Below are positions 29,301 through 41,224 of a DNA stretch of 64,000 nt, piece after piece (positions within the stretch are counted from its first letter, which is position 1; every line of letters begins with the position of its first letter). Position numbers and translations under genes: made by a program. The stretch is from positions 4,360,850 through 4,424,849 of the forward strand of contig LNAC01000064.1 of assembly GCA_002007465.1 (NCBI GenBank), given 5' to 3'. The notes under the pieces are model-generated. The model was not told the origin of the DNA. It ran no database searches and saw only the letters and a list, made by a program, of their open reading frames with translations. Source of the DNA: Ailurus styani. Taxonomy: Eukaryota; Chordata; Mammalia; Carnivora; Ailuridae.

Positions 29301-32080
29301 ACTTGCAGATTCAGTATTCAACATATTCTTTCATTCGGTAAAGACTTTTGTGATGATTTTCTCTGGGCCAGACCCTGAAAATAAAGCAGTGAATGAAAGA
29401 CACTACTCCTGCCCTTGAATAACATTAAGTCTAGAAGGAAAAATAACTGGTAAACAAATAACCGCGGTAAATATGATGAGTTTATATCATCAGATACTAA
29501 TTACCCCATTAGGACTTAACCCCAAATCCAGTCTCACCTGGCCCCACTGATCCAGAAGGGACCTTACTCATTTGATGTAGGCGGGACTCTTTTAACTTGA
29601 TACACCCACCCCTCCATGCCACCGACCAACCCATTTCGAGGATGTATTTCGAACACAGGTATTACAATTAGGCTTTTTTTGCAGTTTCACAGGGATGCTT
29701 TTGGTAGACTGTCTGTATTTAATGGGCACCTCCTAACTATTTACACTGTGGTAGGAATCCAGGCACGGACAAGGCAGATGAAATAGTTTGTCCAGGGAGG
29801 TTAGCTCCTTGCTGTTCAGACTTCAGCCTCTTGCCCTATCTCTCCAGGGACCAGAGGATGTGGCCAGGAAGCAAGCATGGCTGCAAGCCAACACAGGAGC
29901 CTGGGGGGCTCACTCAGTGTACATTGGTAACATTTGAACAAATGGGAGCTGCTGCAAGAATCAGAGAGCAAAGACCCAGCCCTGGGAAAAAACTGTCAAT
30001 GGACTTCGCCAGGCCCCAACAACGGCTGGGCCACTTGTGGCAACATAAAAGGCCGACATCCCGGCCATGAGTAATGTGCTCTTGGCAGCTGTTAAAAGGG
30101 GCCTAAAACCCCACTGGCTCCTGGACCCAGCCGGACAGGCCAGGTGCAAGCTGACAGGAGAGCTGTGTTGATTCTAAAGGCCAAAGATGTTATTTTGAGG
30201 TTTGACTGTTTATGTCTCATTACTGCTAATTTCCATGAGTTTGCAGGCTTGTTCTGTCAACCTCGTCTCTGATGGGGAGATCCATGTACACATGAAGGCT
30301 ATTCACTAACCTATCCCCACCCCCCAATGTTTTGTTTGATGAGAGTCATTTCTGGGAATACAACAACCTTCCAGTGGAAGTTTCTTGAGCAATTTGAGTT
30401 CGGGCTTGTGGGTCCTTCTCCTCTGAAGTCTCTCACTGGTTATGAGCAGGACTGGCCTAGGACACGTTTAAACCAGGTTTCCCTTACTCTTCGTCTCCCT
30501 TTAGTGTGCTTGTAATTATCAAAACAGTGGCTGCACAAATACATGAAAGTATTAGCTCTTTCTAATACAGTTAGAAAAGCCAATGGAAAAGGATTAGATT
30601 AATAAGACTCTCGCCTCCTGAAAAATAACATGTAGAATTAAATTTGATACGAAATGTGCAGGAGACAAAGGGATCTCTCCACAGGTGCTCAGTCCATACC
30701 CCACGCTGCCCTTTGACTCGGATGAGGGTCCCACATAGGTGCTTCCTGACCCCTGGTCATACCTTCCTTTGCTCCTGACAAAGATTTTTTTTTTTTAATT
30801 ATAGAAAATTCTAAATATATATTAAAGGAAATTGAATAGTATGATAAACCCATCACATGCTGCCATTCTTACATCATCTCTACTTTGACTTCCCCTCCCC
30901 ACTTCATTCTTATTTTTCTCATAGCTTTCTAAGGCAAAATTCATGTACTTTGAAATGCACAGTTCTTAGCTGTACAAGTTTGACAAATGGATACACCACC
31001 CATGTAACTTACACTGCCTCACAGTATAGAATTTTCACATCCCCAGAAAGTTCTCCCATGCCCTTTCCTGGTCAGTCCCCTCAGGCAACTGTTGTTCTGA
31101 TTTTTCAGGTTTCTTTTCTTTTTCTTTTTCTTTTTTTGGCCTGTTTTAGAACTAACAAAGAGTTTTCTGATCTGTGTCCTATCTCTGAACTCTACTCTCA
31201 GTTTCCTAAGACAAGAGTCAGCTTATCTGCTGATACAATACACTCTCATCTATGGGTAGGTGCTAATGGATGGATGTGTTACCTCTTTCAAGTCAAATCT
31301 GAGCATTTCACAAAGATCTGTGGAGATACAGTCATTAGATCCAAAGCGTTGGTCTTCCAAGGTGAGGTCTTAAGGCTGGCTGGGGTGGGGGAGACATAGG
31401 AGGAGCCCCTCAACTCTTACCCATATGGCCTTGTGTGTATGGTGCTAACCAGGGGAGGATATAGGATTTGTACACAGTCTCATCTCTATTGAGAAATCTT
31501 GCTTGTGAACTCTGTCCACTTCTCTCATTGCCAGGGTTTATTCTCACTGTTTTGGGCCCATCTCCCTGAGCCAAGCTCCCCCAACCCTTCCTTCTGCTTG
31601 GCTATCGCACTGCTACTCCCTCTTATTCTGAGGCGAGTCCTGACATGGCTGACAGAGGCTCCAGGCCCCCTCTTCTGTCCCAGCTGTCAGCCTCTCTGCT
31701 GAGGGATGAGTTTGAACATTAGAGATCATCACCTAAATCAAAGATATGGATTTTTTCCTACAGTTGATAATACTCTTGAAATGGTTGATTGATAACAGTG
31801 TTCTCTGAAGTAAGACAGAGGTAAAACTGTCTCTGAGGTAAAACTACCTTTTAATGTAGTTCCTGGTTTGACAATAAAGCTATGCCTCAGTAGAGAGGAA
31901 AGAATATTTATTGAGCACCTATTATGTGTCAGGTTCTCAATCAGCTTCTAGGATAAATTAGCAGAACATACCCCAAATCTCTGGCCTCTGTAAGTTACTC
32001 AGTGGGGCTTTGATCCTTCAGATAAACTAGGGCTTGGTTTCACTGGGGAAGACTTGATAACATTGCTATCATTATAGCTG
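26400..32080. other. mostly unique intergenic stretch
   Basis: No exon or RNA gene seen. Diverged fragments of an old repeat that begins ATTTATTGAGCACCTA-like occur near 28670-28760, 29325-29480 and 31890-31950. Part of 30785-31110 resembles an old L1 internal segment in antisense. The region 28000-28640 is AT-rich and repeat-free. Confidence 0.4.
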
Positions 32081-32084
32081 TGAT

Positions 32085-32440
32085 ATGTTGGATACCAACT
32101 ATGGGCCAAGCACTCAACATACTTGATCTCTACTAGTGCTTTTAAAGGCAGTCATTTGAGTCTTTAAAAAGAAAGGGGAAGGAAACATTTATTGTATATC
32201 AGTTTTACACTTGACATCCCAGCCTATGAAGTAAGCGCTATTATTATCCTACCTTTACTGAACTGAAGGTTAAATGAGTTCATGCAGTAAGGCCCTTAGA
32301 ACAGCACTTGGCCCGTTGAAAGCACTACATAAACGTTTACCTCTATTATTATTAGGTAAGTTACTCAAGGTTGCACAGCTAGTAAGAAGCAAAGGAGGGG
32401 TCTTAAGCTCAGAGTCTTTCCCCTACCATAGTTCCCAGGG
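32085..32440 (-). mobile_element. MIR (minus) interrupted by a second MIR (plus)
   Basis: The left part (32085-32260, ATGGGCCAAGCACTCAACAT to GCGCTATTATTATCCTACC) and right part (32355-32440, AAGTTACTCAAGGTTGCACA) belong to one minus-strand MIR. Between them lies the 3' end of a plus-strand MIR (32263-32352, ending AAAGCACTACATAAACG). Confidence 0.65.
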
Positions 32441-32869
32441 GTGGTTTCTGACCCAGAAGACATAGTCTAAGGGTTTACTTCCTAGAACCAACCCCTTTTG
32501 GCAAGGGGTTCCTGGAATCTGGAATCTACATCAGGACAGGAAAGGTTTCCGCCAAGATGGATGAGAAGCCTGCCTCTGGATTCTGCTTCCTGGAATGCAA
32601 TCGGCACTGCTGTCCTCTTTGGAAAAGCTATGCTGGTATTTCTCCCAGTTGCTCAGAGTCCTGGTCATTTAGATGGCTATTAATCACAGATTTATCCAAA
32701 GCATTATGCATAGAAAGTCAATTAATCTAAATATCTATTAAGTTCCTATTATGTGTTGATGCAATTAAATAGGTTCTCAGAAATGTGTGCATTTCAGCAG
32801 GTCTCTGGAATAATCCTTATCATGACCTAGATGCCCTGGTTACCATTGATTTTCTGACTTCATCTTCTG

Positions 32870-33116
32870 TCTCTCCCCCATTTGCTCACCATGCTCCAGT
32901 GACATTGGCTGTCTTCCTGTTCCGCTGACACATCAAGCTTATGTCCATTTCAGGATCTGTGCAGATGCTCTTCTCTGCCTGGAATGCTCGATCCCCAGAT
33001 CTACCCTTGGCTGGCTCTTTCCCAATGCTTAGTTCTCCACAACAGTCTCTGAGCATGAAGAATGACTAACTAACCTAAAATCACTTCCATCTCCCCTCTG
33101 ATATTTTTTTAAAATT

Positions 33117-33159
<43 letters not shown>

Positions 33160-33530
33160 TGAGAGAGAACGTGAGCACAGGTGTGCATGTACTCGAGTAG
33201 CGGAGGGGGGAAAAGGGAGAGGGAGAGAGAGAATCTCAAGCAGCCTCCACGCTGAGCATGGAGCCCCACTCAGGTTTTGATTCATGACACTGAGATCATG
33301 ACCTGAGCAGAAATCAAGAGCCAGACCCTTAACCAACTGAGCCACCCAGGCGCCCCTCCCCTCTGATTTTAAAAATTACATTGTCCTGTTTATTTCCCAT
33401 CTAGTGCTAATCCCTGCCAGAAACTGTCTTACAATTTCTGAGCTGCACAAGGAGCAGAGATCATGGTCTGCTAATTTAATGCTGTATCCTTGGAGCCTAG
33501 AAGAGTGATCTCAGTTAATATTTGTTGTGT
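32870..33530 (+). mobile_element. L2 LINE 3' end, split by a SINE
   Basis: Old L2-type 3' end: CTGCCTGGAATGCTC at about 32980, resuming after the SINE with CAAGGAGCAGAGATCATGGT and GTATCCTTGGAGCCTAGAAG, ending near AATATTTGTTG. The reverse-transcriptase part is absent. Confidence 0.7.
33103..33355 (-). mobile_element. CAN-SINE with expanded (TTTA)n tail
   Basis: Minus-strand copy. Its tail has a long TTTA array (33115-33160). Head CCAACTGAGCCACCCAGGCG at right. Exact 12-bp duplication CTCCCCTCTGAT at 33091-33102 and 33356-33367. It sits inside an L2. Confidence 0.95.
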
Positions 33531-34124
33531 GCGTGATGGTTAATAATAATGCATTCTATTTGGATAATGTTTTGCTACCACACATAGTCATGTGGTCCTC
33601 CCAATATCCAGGGGAAACAGGGAGGACAATTATACTTATGTTAGAGAAAAAGAAACTGTCAGTTGTAGAAACCAACTCCAGTTGTGGTCCTTATTTCCCA
33701 CTTGCCTTTTTAAATTTTTTGTATCCTTCCCTGCACATTCAGTATGAGGTTGGAAGCTGGGGGTTTACCACTCCCTTTATCTTGAGGAAACTTGCCCTCT
33801 GGAGCTTGTACAGGCTCATGCCATAGCAGGAAAAAAAAAATAACCACATTTGAAGCAGTAAATGAAGACTATTTGCAGAGCTTCTAGCAGGAGTTGTTGA
33901 ACCTGCTGCTTTTTTGTAGGTCTCTGAAACAGGAAGAATTTTCTTTTACCTTTAATGGTTTCTGGAAAAGCTATTCTAGAAGGAGGGGTAAAATGACCCT
34001 TTAATCTTCTGTTTCTGTCACTCTTGCGGTATTTCTCTGCCTTTAGTGTCCACGGTTCTTGGTCAAGCTGCCTTGAAGAATGAAGAGGTAGACCGGATGA
34101 AGAGTGGTGGGCAGTCAAGCAAAG

Positions 34125-34560
34125 TCTATTGAGTGTTAGTACAAAGCTCCCGGAGAGGGAGGGGACCCTAGAGGGCTGCCATTGGAGTTTCTAAGTTTAG
34201 GGGGTTTTAGCTCTTTTGCAGAACTACCTTAAGCAATCAGGGTGTGCTGAGTCATGCCAATTAGGGCTCTGGTCACATATCTGTCTACCTATTAGGTTAA
34301 TGTCTATGTGCTGATGGTCTTTTTGGCTGACATCTGGGGGCTTATGTCTAAACTGCCCCTTGCCCGTGATGGTGACAAATGCTTTGTAGTTCATTGCCTT
34401 ATTTTAGGACATTTTTCGGAAGTCATTTCTGCAAAGTCTGCAAAGCAGAATGCTAGTGCGGTCCTGTCTAAGCTACAAAACAGGATGTTGGTGCTGTTTT
34501 ATCCTAGCTGTCCTGACTCCATATTTTTTTTGTGGGGGACCCTGGCCAGACTCCCTCACT
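34125..34560 (-). mobile_element. possible retroviral LTR fragment
   Basis: The composition and blocks (CTATTGAGTGTTAGTACAAA, GCTGAGTCATGCCAATTAGG, GTGGGGGACCCTGGCCAGAC) resemble an antisense ERV1-type LTR, but no termini or target duplication could be fixed. It is noncoding. Family unassigned. Confidence 0.3.
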
Positions 34561-34798
34561 GTCCAACTAAGTGTGCAGACACTGAGAGTGTCCTCACATC
34601 ACTAGTAAAGAAAGTATGAGATGCCATGTTGTCATGGGTGAGGGGCGGTGAAGGATAAAGGAGTGGAGGTAGAGGCGATGGAGGAGGAGATGGGCAGGGA
34701 ACTGCTCTTTGCAGAACTGGCTGTGTGTGTAGGGGGTGGGGATGTTATCTCCCAGGGTAGTGTGTACTCCATGTGACAGAATGACAGATACTTTTTTA

Positions 34799-35018
34799 TT
34801 TATTTTTATTTTAAAAATTATTTAATTGATTGATTGATTTTTTAAAGATTTATTTACTTGAGAGGGAGAAAGAGAGAGCAGGAGTGGGATGAGGGGGCAG
34901 AGGGAGAAGGGGACTCCCTGCTGAGCAGAGAGCCGGATGCAGGTCTCGATCCTGGGACTCCAGGATCATGATCAGAACTGAAGGCAGATGCATAACTGAC
35001 TGAGCCACCTAGGCTCCT
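34799..35018 (-). mobile_element. CAN-SINE (first of a cluster at one target site)
   Basis: Minus-strand copy with diverged tail and head CTGACTGAGCCACCTAGG. The 16-bp flank GACAGATACTTTTTTA occurs exactly at 34783-34798 and again at 35019-35034. Confidence 0.93.
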
Positions 35019-35034
35019 GACAGATACTTTTTTA

Positions 35035-35240
35035 ATTTTAATTTTATTTTTAAAGATTTATTTATTTATTTGAGGAGGGGAGAGCAAGTAGGGGAAGGGG
35101 AAGAAGGAGAGAAACTTCAAGCAGACTCCCAGCTGAGCATGAAGCCAGAGGGTTGGCTTAATCCCACGACCTCTGAGATCTTGACCTGAGCTGAAACCAA
35201 GAGCCTGACGCTTAACTGACTGAGCCACCCAGGCGCACCT
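35035..35240 (-). mobile_element. CAN-SINE (second of cluster)
   Basis: Minus-strand copy directly after the shared target sequence. Head CTGACTGAGCCACCCAGGCG ends at about 35239. A third partial SINE separates it from the last copy of the target sequence at 35300. Confidence 0.92.
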
Positions 35241-35245
35241 CCCAC

Positions 35246-35299
35246 TTTTTTTTTTAAAGACTTATTTATTTATTTGAGAGAGTGAGAGAGAAAGAGAGA
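35246..35299 (-). mobile_element. truncated CAN-SINE tail (third of cluster)
   Basis: Only the T-run, TTATTTATTTATTTGAGAG and a GA-rich stretch remain (about 54 bp, no head). ACAGATACTTTTTA follows at 35300-35313, one T shorter than the other two target copies. Confidence 0.8.
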
Positions 35300-35311
35300 A
35301 CAGATACTTTT

Positions 35312-35475
35312 TAAATTTTGAGTATGGTTGGCACAATGTTAAGTATTACCTTAGTTTCAAGTATACAACATAGTGATTTGACAAGTTTATACATTATTCT
35401 ACGTTCCCCACAGCATAGCTGTCCCCATACATGGCTATTACAATATCATTGACTGTATTCCCTACAGAGTGCCTT
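35312..35475 (-). mobile_element. L1 3' end fragment
   Basis: Antisense L1 3'UTR-type sequence: TTTCAAGTATACAACATAGT, TTATACATTATTCTACG and CCATACATGGCTATTACAAT. It is a common truncated old L1 end, noncoding. Confidence 0.75.
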
Positions 35476-35659
35476 TTACAAAATGACAAATACTCCTTAC
35501 CTGAGCACATTTTTAAATAAAACCCTATTTTAAAAATCACACACACACACAAAATCAGTGCTGATTATGACTTGCATTTCAAAAGGATTTCTGAAATGAT
35601 AAAACAAACATTTTAATATCCAAATAAATTTGAGTATATTAGGTGATTTGTCAAACATT

Positions 35660-35825
35660 TTTATGCCCAGTCTTTTACTGAGTCTTCACAACCAATATTT
35701 GAGGTGTGTGTTTTGTCTACACGATTTGAGGGGAAACTAAAGCCCAGGGAGAAGGTTTCAGGACCTTGCCTAAAGTTACAGAGTTAAGTGGCAGAAATAA
35801 ATTTGGAGCTAAATCCCGTGTTCTT
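35660..35825 (-). mobile_element. MIR SINE relic
   Basis: Antisense MIR blocks: GAGGGGAAACTAAAGCCCAG, GACCTTGCCTAAAGTTACAG, AGTTAAGTGGCAGAAAT. Diverged. Confidence 0.65.
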
Positions 35826-36216
35826 TTAAAAATGTAGTCCTAAACAGGGAATTGTCCTACAACACATACATTGTGATTCCATTTAATGAAAGATTTGTTT
35901 GTCTTCAATTTTCAGGACGTTTTCCTTCAATCAACCACTTTTATTGTCCTCGTGTCATAGATCCATCTTTCAAGAGCACGTTCAGCCTATCAGTACATTT
36001 AGCTCTTACATATCCCGGAGCATACGGTGTTGGCTCAACCGTCCTGTTTGGAGGACCCACATTTAGAAATCTACTCCACTTAAAGAGAGATGAGGACAGT
36101 TTGAAAGGACTAAAAACAACCTGGCATAATTAACATGTCAATAGCAGCAAGGAGAAGTGCAAGGTTGAGTAATTTGGGCCTGTGTGAACAAACAATTGAA
36201 ATAATTCAAGCTTCTT

Positions 36217-36417
36217 TTTTTTTTTTTAATGATTTTATTTATTTATTTCACAGAGGGAGAGAGATCACAAGGAGGCAGAGAGGCAGGCAGAGAGAGAGAG
36301 GGGGAAGCAGGCTCCCCGCTGAGCAGGGAGCCCAATGCGGGCCTCGATCCCAGGACCCTGAGATCATGACCTGAGCCGAAAGCAGAGGCTTTAACCCACT
36401 GAGCCACCCAGGCGCCC
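36217..36417 (-). mobile_element. CAN-SINE, young subtype
   Basis: Nearly consensus minus-strand copy with head AACCCACTGAGCCACCCAGG. Exact 15-bp duplication TAATTCAAGCTTCTT at 36202-36216 and 36418-36432. Confidence 0.97.
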
Positions 36418-36444
36418 TAATTCAAGCTTCTTACCTTTGTGAGT

Positions 36445-36445
<1 letters not shown>

Positions 36446-36493
<48 letters not shown>

Positions 36494-36500
36494 ACGCGCA
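36446..36500. repeat. (GT)n microsatellite ending in CGCACGCGCAC
   Basis: About 55 bases of alternating purine-pyrimidine TG repeats continue into CG/CA steps, the sort of tract that can adopt Z-DNA. It follows a SINE by about 14 bases. Confidence 0.95.
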
Positions 36501-36509
36501 CAAGCCTAC

Positions 36510-38500
36510 TTTACAGACTTAAAAAATTGCCATTAACTGAGAATAATCGCCAAAATAGTTTTCACCTTCATGTATTGTATTACCATAAGAATATTTGGCT
36601 AGAAAGAAGCTGAAGAATCACAAGTTTAAGGCAGTTCCAGCCTGGTAAATCCAGCCTTGGTATTTTTGAGATAAGGAAGTGGAAGCTGAAGAGTCTCGAG
36701 GTCTCTCAGGCAAGAGAGGCCCCAGGTAACAGCCCAAGGCTACCAGCAGCAATCGCTGCGCTGACTCTGTTCCCATTCCCTGACTTCCATTCCCCCCCTC
36801 CCCCCACCCAAGCAGAGATACTCATTTGTGCCTGCTGTGGAAGATTCTTTCCCTCTGGTTCGGTTACATTGCCGTGTGGAAAGGGATTTGGTTTGATGCT
36901 TGAGTAGACAAACGTGGTGCAAGAGACTTGAACACTGAAATACCCATGTAAAAATCTCCTTACCTGGCATCTCCTTGGCAGACTGAGACTCCTATGGACA
37001 TCTTGTCCCAAGGAACCTGGAGGAAGGCCAGAGTCTTGCCCAGCAAGTGTGGGTGTTGAGCGTACCTGGTTATGACTCTCCACCGACTCTTCTTTGAAGA
37101 TTAGGCAACTCTAGCTAAGAAGATGGGCTTTTCCTTACCAGTTTCACATACTGGACTCACTTTTTAAAAAGCAAACAACTGTTTCTCTCTTCTCTTTTTC
37201 AGAAGTGTTTATTTCTTTGTCTCTGGCTAAGGAGCGTTTAGGGAAGAGAGAGAGAATTTCTATTAGGCACAACAGTGTTTTTCTAATTTTGGATTTAATT
37301 GGCAAGACACTTTTAATTTGTGGAATTTTGAAAGAAGCGTAAGTCAAATAAATATATCATCGCACATTTTAAAGAAAGCTCGTATTTGTTTTTCAAAATA
37401 CAAGAGATTCTTCTGTTAATGGCTTTTTTTAATTAGTTTTAAAAATAATCAAAATTGTTTCTTAGGATCACAGAGTCTTGGTTATCTGAATGAAGTTTTC
37501 CCATTTATTATGCCTGCAAGTGGGTTGGGATTCTTCTTTTCCCTTGGGCTCAAAATTCCATGCAGAAAACTTTCCTTAAAGTAATAGTCCTGGTCTCCTT
37601 CTACTGCTGTACCTCTGACTAAGGTTGGGTGTAAGAACTGGCCATGTATGGTTCAGTCCTTTTGGACTTCACTTTCCTCTTGGCTCAGTGGCCTGCAGAA
37701 AGTATGTTCTCCGATCAGCTCTCCAAGTGGGAGCATTAACAGGACATGTTCCATTGTCAGGAAAAGCCTTTGCTTCTCCAGCTCTTCCTGTGACCAGGCA
37801 GTTAAGTTTAATTTTTGGGCACAATGTGGGTAAGTCCACTGTGGTCATAGACCTACAGCCCATGTTCTTCAGTCCAGTTTTGGCAGAAATCAATAAAAGT
37901 TTGAATCTTTAACTGTCCCGCTCTTGTGTCTATCTTTTGGTTGGTTTTAAACTCAGGAGGGGAAAAAAGTGCAGAGCACTCTAGAACTTTGACAGATATG
38001 ATGCTGTATAGGCAAACTCTAATTTTTTTTCTATAACTAGGAGTGATTTTTTAAAATCCATATTTCAAGGCTAGCTAGTGCTGCTACCAACTGTAACATT
38101 TATGAACCATTTAGGATTAAACTTTGTTCTCTATTTTTATTTTTATTTCATTAGTTTTCATTAACAAGTACAGGCCCATTAAATACAATTTGGAAGTTGG
38201 AAAAAACTAGCGTAATTACTCTTGTAAGACTTCCACTGAAAATATATTGAAACCAATGCTTTGGAATATTTCCTTAAGAATATTTTCTATGAGTAAAATA
38301 CCCTTGTCTTAGTCACTTTGTAAAGGAGGATGCTGATAGATTATTGATCACTCCAGTGGCAGAATCTTGACTTAATAATTAGTTGTGGTCCCCCTAATTT
38401 GTCTATACCAAGAGAACTTCTTTAACTTAGAGTTTCAGGGAATCAACAAAATAATTTTTCTGAAAATGACCAAACTCACTCTTTGTAAAGAGAACTAAAG
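36510..38500. other. unique stretch
   Basis: No recognised transposon, exon or RNA gene. A simple polyadenylation-like AATAAAAG at about 37891 follows a G-poor segment, but no gene model leads to it. Confidence 0.45.
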
Positions 38501-38511
38501 ATTAAAGAGTA

Positions 38512-38637
38512 TACTTATCATGACGAGCACTGAGCAATGTATAGAATTGTTGGATCACTATATTGTACACCTGAAACCAATATAGCACTGTATGTCAACG
38601 GCACTGGAATTAAAATAAAAAACGTTAAAAAAAGAGA
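38512..38637 (+). mobile_element. L1 3' end (carnivore type)
   Basis: Plus-strand 3' terminus: GACGAGCACTGAGCAATG, TGTACACCTGAAACCAATAT, then GGAATTAAAATAAAAAAC and an A-rich tail. Severely 5'-truncated. Confidence 0.85.
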
Positions 38638-38959
38638 ATTAGAGTTTACATACTAGATTCCATGCAGCAATCTACAAAAAAAATGAACAGCATCGTCTAA
38701 CTCTGGTCTCTAATGCTTTCCCTCCAAGAATGAGTGACAATCTACTCTAGAGTGTGCTGCTCCTAGCAGTCTGCAAAATTTTGGGGTGCCTCTTGCCTTG
38801 CTGTGTATGGGCACCACCAGGAGCCCTGTGATGCCTTTGTTCCATTTCCCTTGCTGAGTGTGCCGGCTGCCCAGTAAGCTCTTTCTGGTGGGCTATACAC
38901 TCAGGCTTTCCTTGGGGCTGCATTGTCTCTATCCTGTTGGATTTCTCTTTCTCTCTTTT

Positions 38960-39170
38960 TCTTTTAAATTATCTTATGTTAGTCACCATATTGTACATCG
39001 TTAGTTTTTGATGTAGTGTTCCATGATTCACCGTTTGCGCACAACACCCAGTGCTCCTCGCGATAAGTGCCCTCCTTAGAGGGCACTGCCCATCACCAGG
39101 CTCACCCATCCCCCCATCCTTCTTCCCTCTGAACCCCTCAGTGTGTTTCTCGGAATCCATAGTCTTTCAT
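38960..39170 (-). mobile_element. L1 3'UTR fragment (carnivore type)
   Basis: Antisense copy: GTTAGTCACCATATTGTACA, CACAACACCCAGTGCTCCTC, GGGCACTGCCCATCACCAGG. It faces the plus-strand L1 end about 320 bp to its left, tail to tail. Confidence 0.85.
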
Positions 39171-39319
39171 GTTGGATTTCTCTTGAGCACTGTAACCAGG
39201 GGGAGGACATCTTAAATATCCTTTGCTGGAAAGGCTTGTTTCCTTTAGAGTCTGATTTGAAGAAGGATACCCTCACAGGCAGGGCAGACTTCAGGAACAC
39301 TGCCTATGCAATATCATTT

Positions 39320-39524
39320 TTTTTTTATTTTTTAAAAGATTTTTTATTTATTTATTTGACAGAGAGAGAGAGATCACCAGTAGGTAGAGAGGCAGGCAGA
39401 GAGAGAGGGGGAAGCAGGCTCCCCGCCGAGCAGGGAGCCCGATGCAGGGCTCGATCCCAGGACCCCGAGATCATGACCTGAGCCGAAGGCAGAGGCTTTA
39501 ACCCACTGAGCCACCCAGGCGCCC
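39320..39524 (-). mobile_element. CAN-SINE, young subtype
   Basis: Near-consensus minus-strand copy. Exact 13-bp duplication TGCAATATCATTT at 39307-39319 and 39525-39537. Confidence 0.97.
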
Positions 39525-39923
39525 TGCAATATCATTTAACACTGCAATTTCCTACAGCCCAGCAACCATGGACGGGGACTAATGATTAATCATCCAGTAA
39601 TGCAGGCTGTATAGGGATAAGGCTTTACTTAAAACCATAGTTATAAATTAGGTACTATGTATATCCAGTTAAAGACAGGGGCTCCTGAAAAGTATTCTTC
39701 AGAAAAGAGAGTCACCATATGATCAAGTCTTTACAAAACCTGTCACAGGTGTCCTCCCTCAATTATCTTGTTTTAAATAGCAATGTGTTATTTGGGGGAA
39801 GACATGTTAGCTTAAAAAAAAAACACTCCAGTCAATGATAGTTTCCTGCATTTATTGAAGTCATCTGCTGAAATCATTAAGTTAGTAAAGAACTTCATGC
39901 AAAGGTAGTAATTTGTTCCTGAG

Positions 39924-40399
39924 TGTGATGGTTAATTTTATGTGTTGACTTGACCGGCCATGGGGGGGAGGTGTCCCAGATTAAGCATTGTTTCCAGGTG
40001 TATCGGTGAAGGTGTTTCTGGGATAAGATTAACATTTGAATTGTAGACTCAGTAGACTGCCTTCCCCAGTGTAGGCCGGCCTCATCCGATCCATTGAGGG
40101 CCTGAAGAAATCAAAAGGTGGAGGAAGGAAGAATTTGTTACCTTTTTTCTTGCCTTTCTCCTTGACATCTCCTCTCATCTTCTCTTGCTCTCAGATTGGG
40201 ATTTATACCAGCAGCTCACCATGTTCTCAGGCCTTTGTACTCTGCATTGCATCACTGGTTTTTCTGGGGCTCCCGCTTCCAGCACCACGGCAGGTACTAG
40301 GACCTTTCAGCCTCCATGATCATGTGAGTCAATTCCTTACGATAAACCTCCTCTGATATCTTATTGGTTCTGTTTCTCTAGAGAAGCCTGTCTAATACA
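39924..40399 (+). mobile_element. solo LTR of an ERVL-type endogenous retrovirus (MLT2-like)
   Basis: A 476-bp element begins TGTGATGGTTAATTTTATGT and ends CTGTCTAATACA, i.e. TG...CA termini, and is flanked by the 5-bp duplication CTGAG (39919-39923 and 40400-40404). Internal blocks such as GGGATAAGATTAACATTTGA, GCCTCATCCGATCCATTGAG and TTGGTTCTGTTTCTCTAGAG match the MLT2-type LTR as I know it. No internal retroviral sequence or coding capacity is present, so it is a solo LTR left by recombination. Confidence 0.85.
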
Positions 40400-40578
40400 C
40401 TGAGGTCACGACTACACAATTGTAAATGTTAGTTACATTTATAAGTAAACCTTTAAAAAAATGGCTATCTCTTTTCAGAGGATGAGGACACTGATGTCAA
40501 TTATGCCTCTGAAGAGTGAATAAAATTTTTTTCATGGAATATGAGGGTGGAAACATTTTTTCGATCCGTATATTTTCT

Positions 40579-40780
40579 TTCTTTTTTTTTTTTAAGATTT
40601 ATTTATTCATTTGAGAGAGAGAGAGAGTGAAAGCATGAGAGAGATCACAAGCAAGGGTTGAGGGGAGAAGCAGGCTCTTCACTGAGCAAGGAGCCTGAGG
40701 CAGAGCTCAATCCCAGGACCCTGGGATGATGACCTGAGCTGAAGGCAGACGCTTAACCGACTGAGACACCCAGGTGCCCT
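40579..40780 (-). mobile_element. CAN-SINE
   Basis: Minus-strand copy. 15-bp duplication ATCCGTATATTTTCT / ATCAGTATATTTTCT (one mismatch) at 40564-40578 and 40781-40795. Confidence 0.95.
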
Positions 40781-41022
40781 ATCAGTATATTTTCTATATA
40801 TGTGATTTGGGATATATATTTCAAACTAAATTAATAAGCTAAATATTACAAGAAGATACTTAAATATTTCATTTTCACTGCGAAAAGTTTACATATTCCA
40901 GTCTTCTGCCCCCTGCCCCTAAAACTCAGTTGTTTTAAATTTTTCATTAGGATAATTTGGAGTGTAGTATTCACTGTTGCCTTACATTCAGGCATATATA
41001 ATATAAGCAAATGTGCATTTTC

Positions 41023-41224
41023 TTTTTTTTTTTAAACATTTTATTTATTTATTTGACACAGAGAGAGATCAGATCACAAGTAGGCAGAGAGGCAGGCAGA
41101 GAGAGAGGAGGAAGCAGGCTCCCTGCCGAGCAGGGAGCCCGATGCGGGCCTCGATCCCAGGACCCTGAGATCATGACCTGAGCTGAAAGCAGAGGCTTTA
41201 ACCCACTGAGCCACCCAGGCGCCC
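41023..41224 (-). mobile_element. CAN-SINE, young subtype
   Basis: Minus-strand copy. Exact 16-bp duplication GCAAATGTGCATTTTC at 41007-41022 and 41225-41240. Confidence 0.97.

Noticed and set aside
30857..31399. 180-codon plus-strand open frame
   Set aside because: It overlaps an old repeat-like segment and a pyrimidine-rich low-complexity run; no domain or splice context.
34783..35313. Regularly spaced direct repeats resembling an array
   Set aside because: The spacers are SINE bodies and the repeats are target-site duplications; this is not a CRISPR array.
37870..37905. Polyadenylation signal of an unknown gene (AATAAAAG)
   Set aside because: No upstream exon or coding frame leads to it; such hexamers are frequent in AT-rich DNA.
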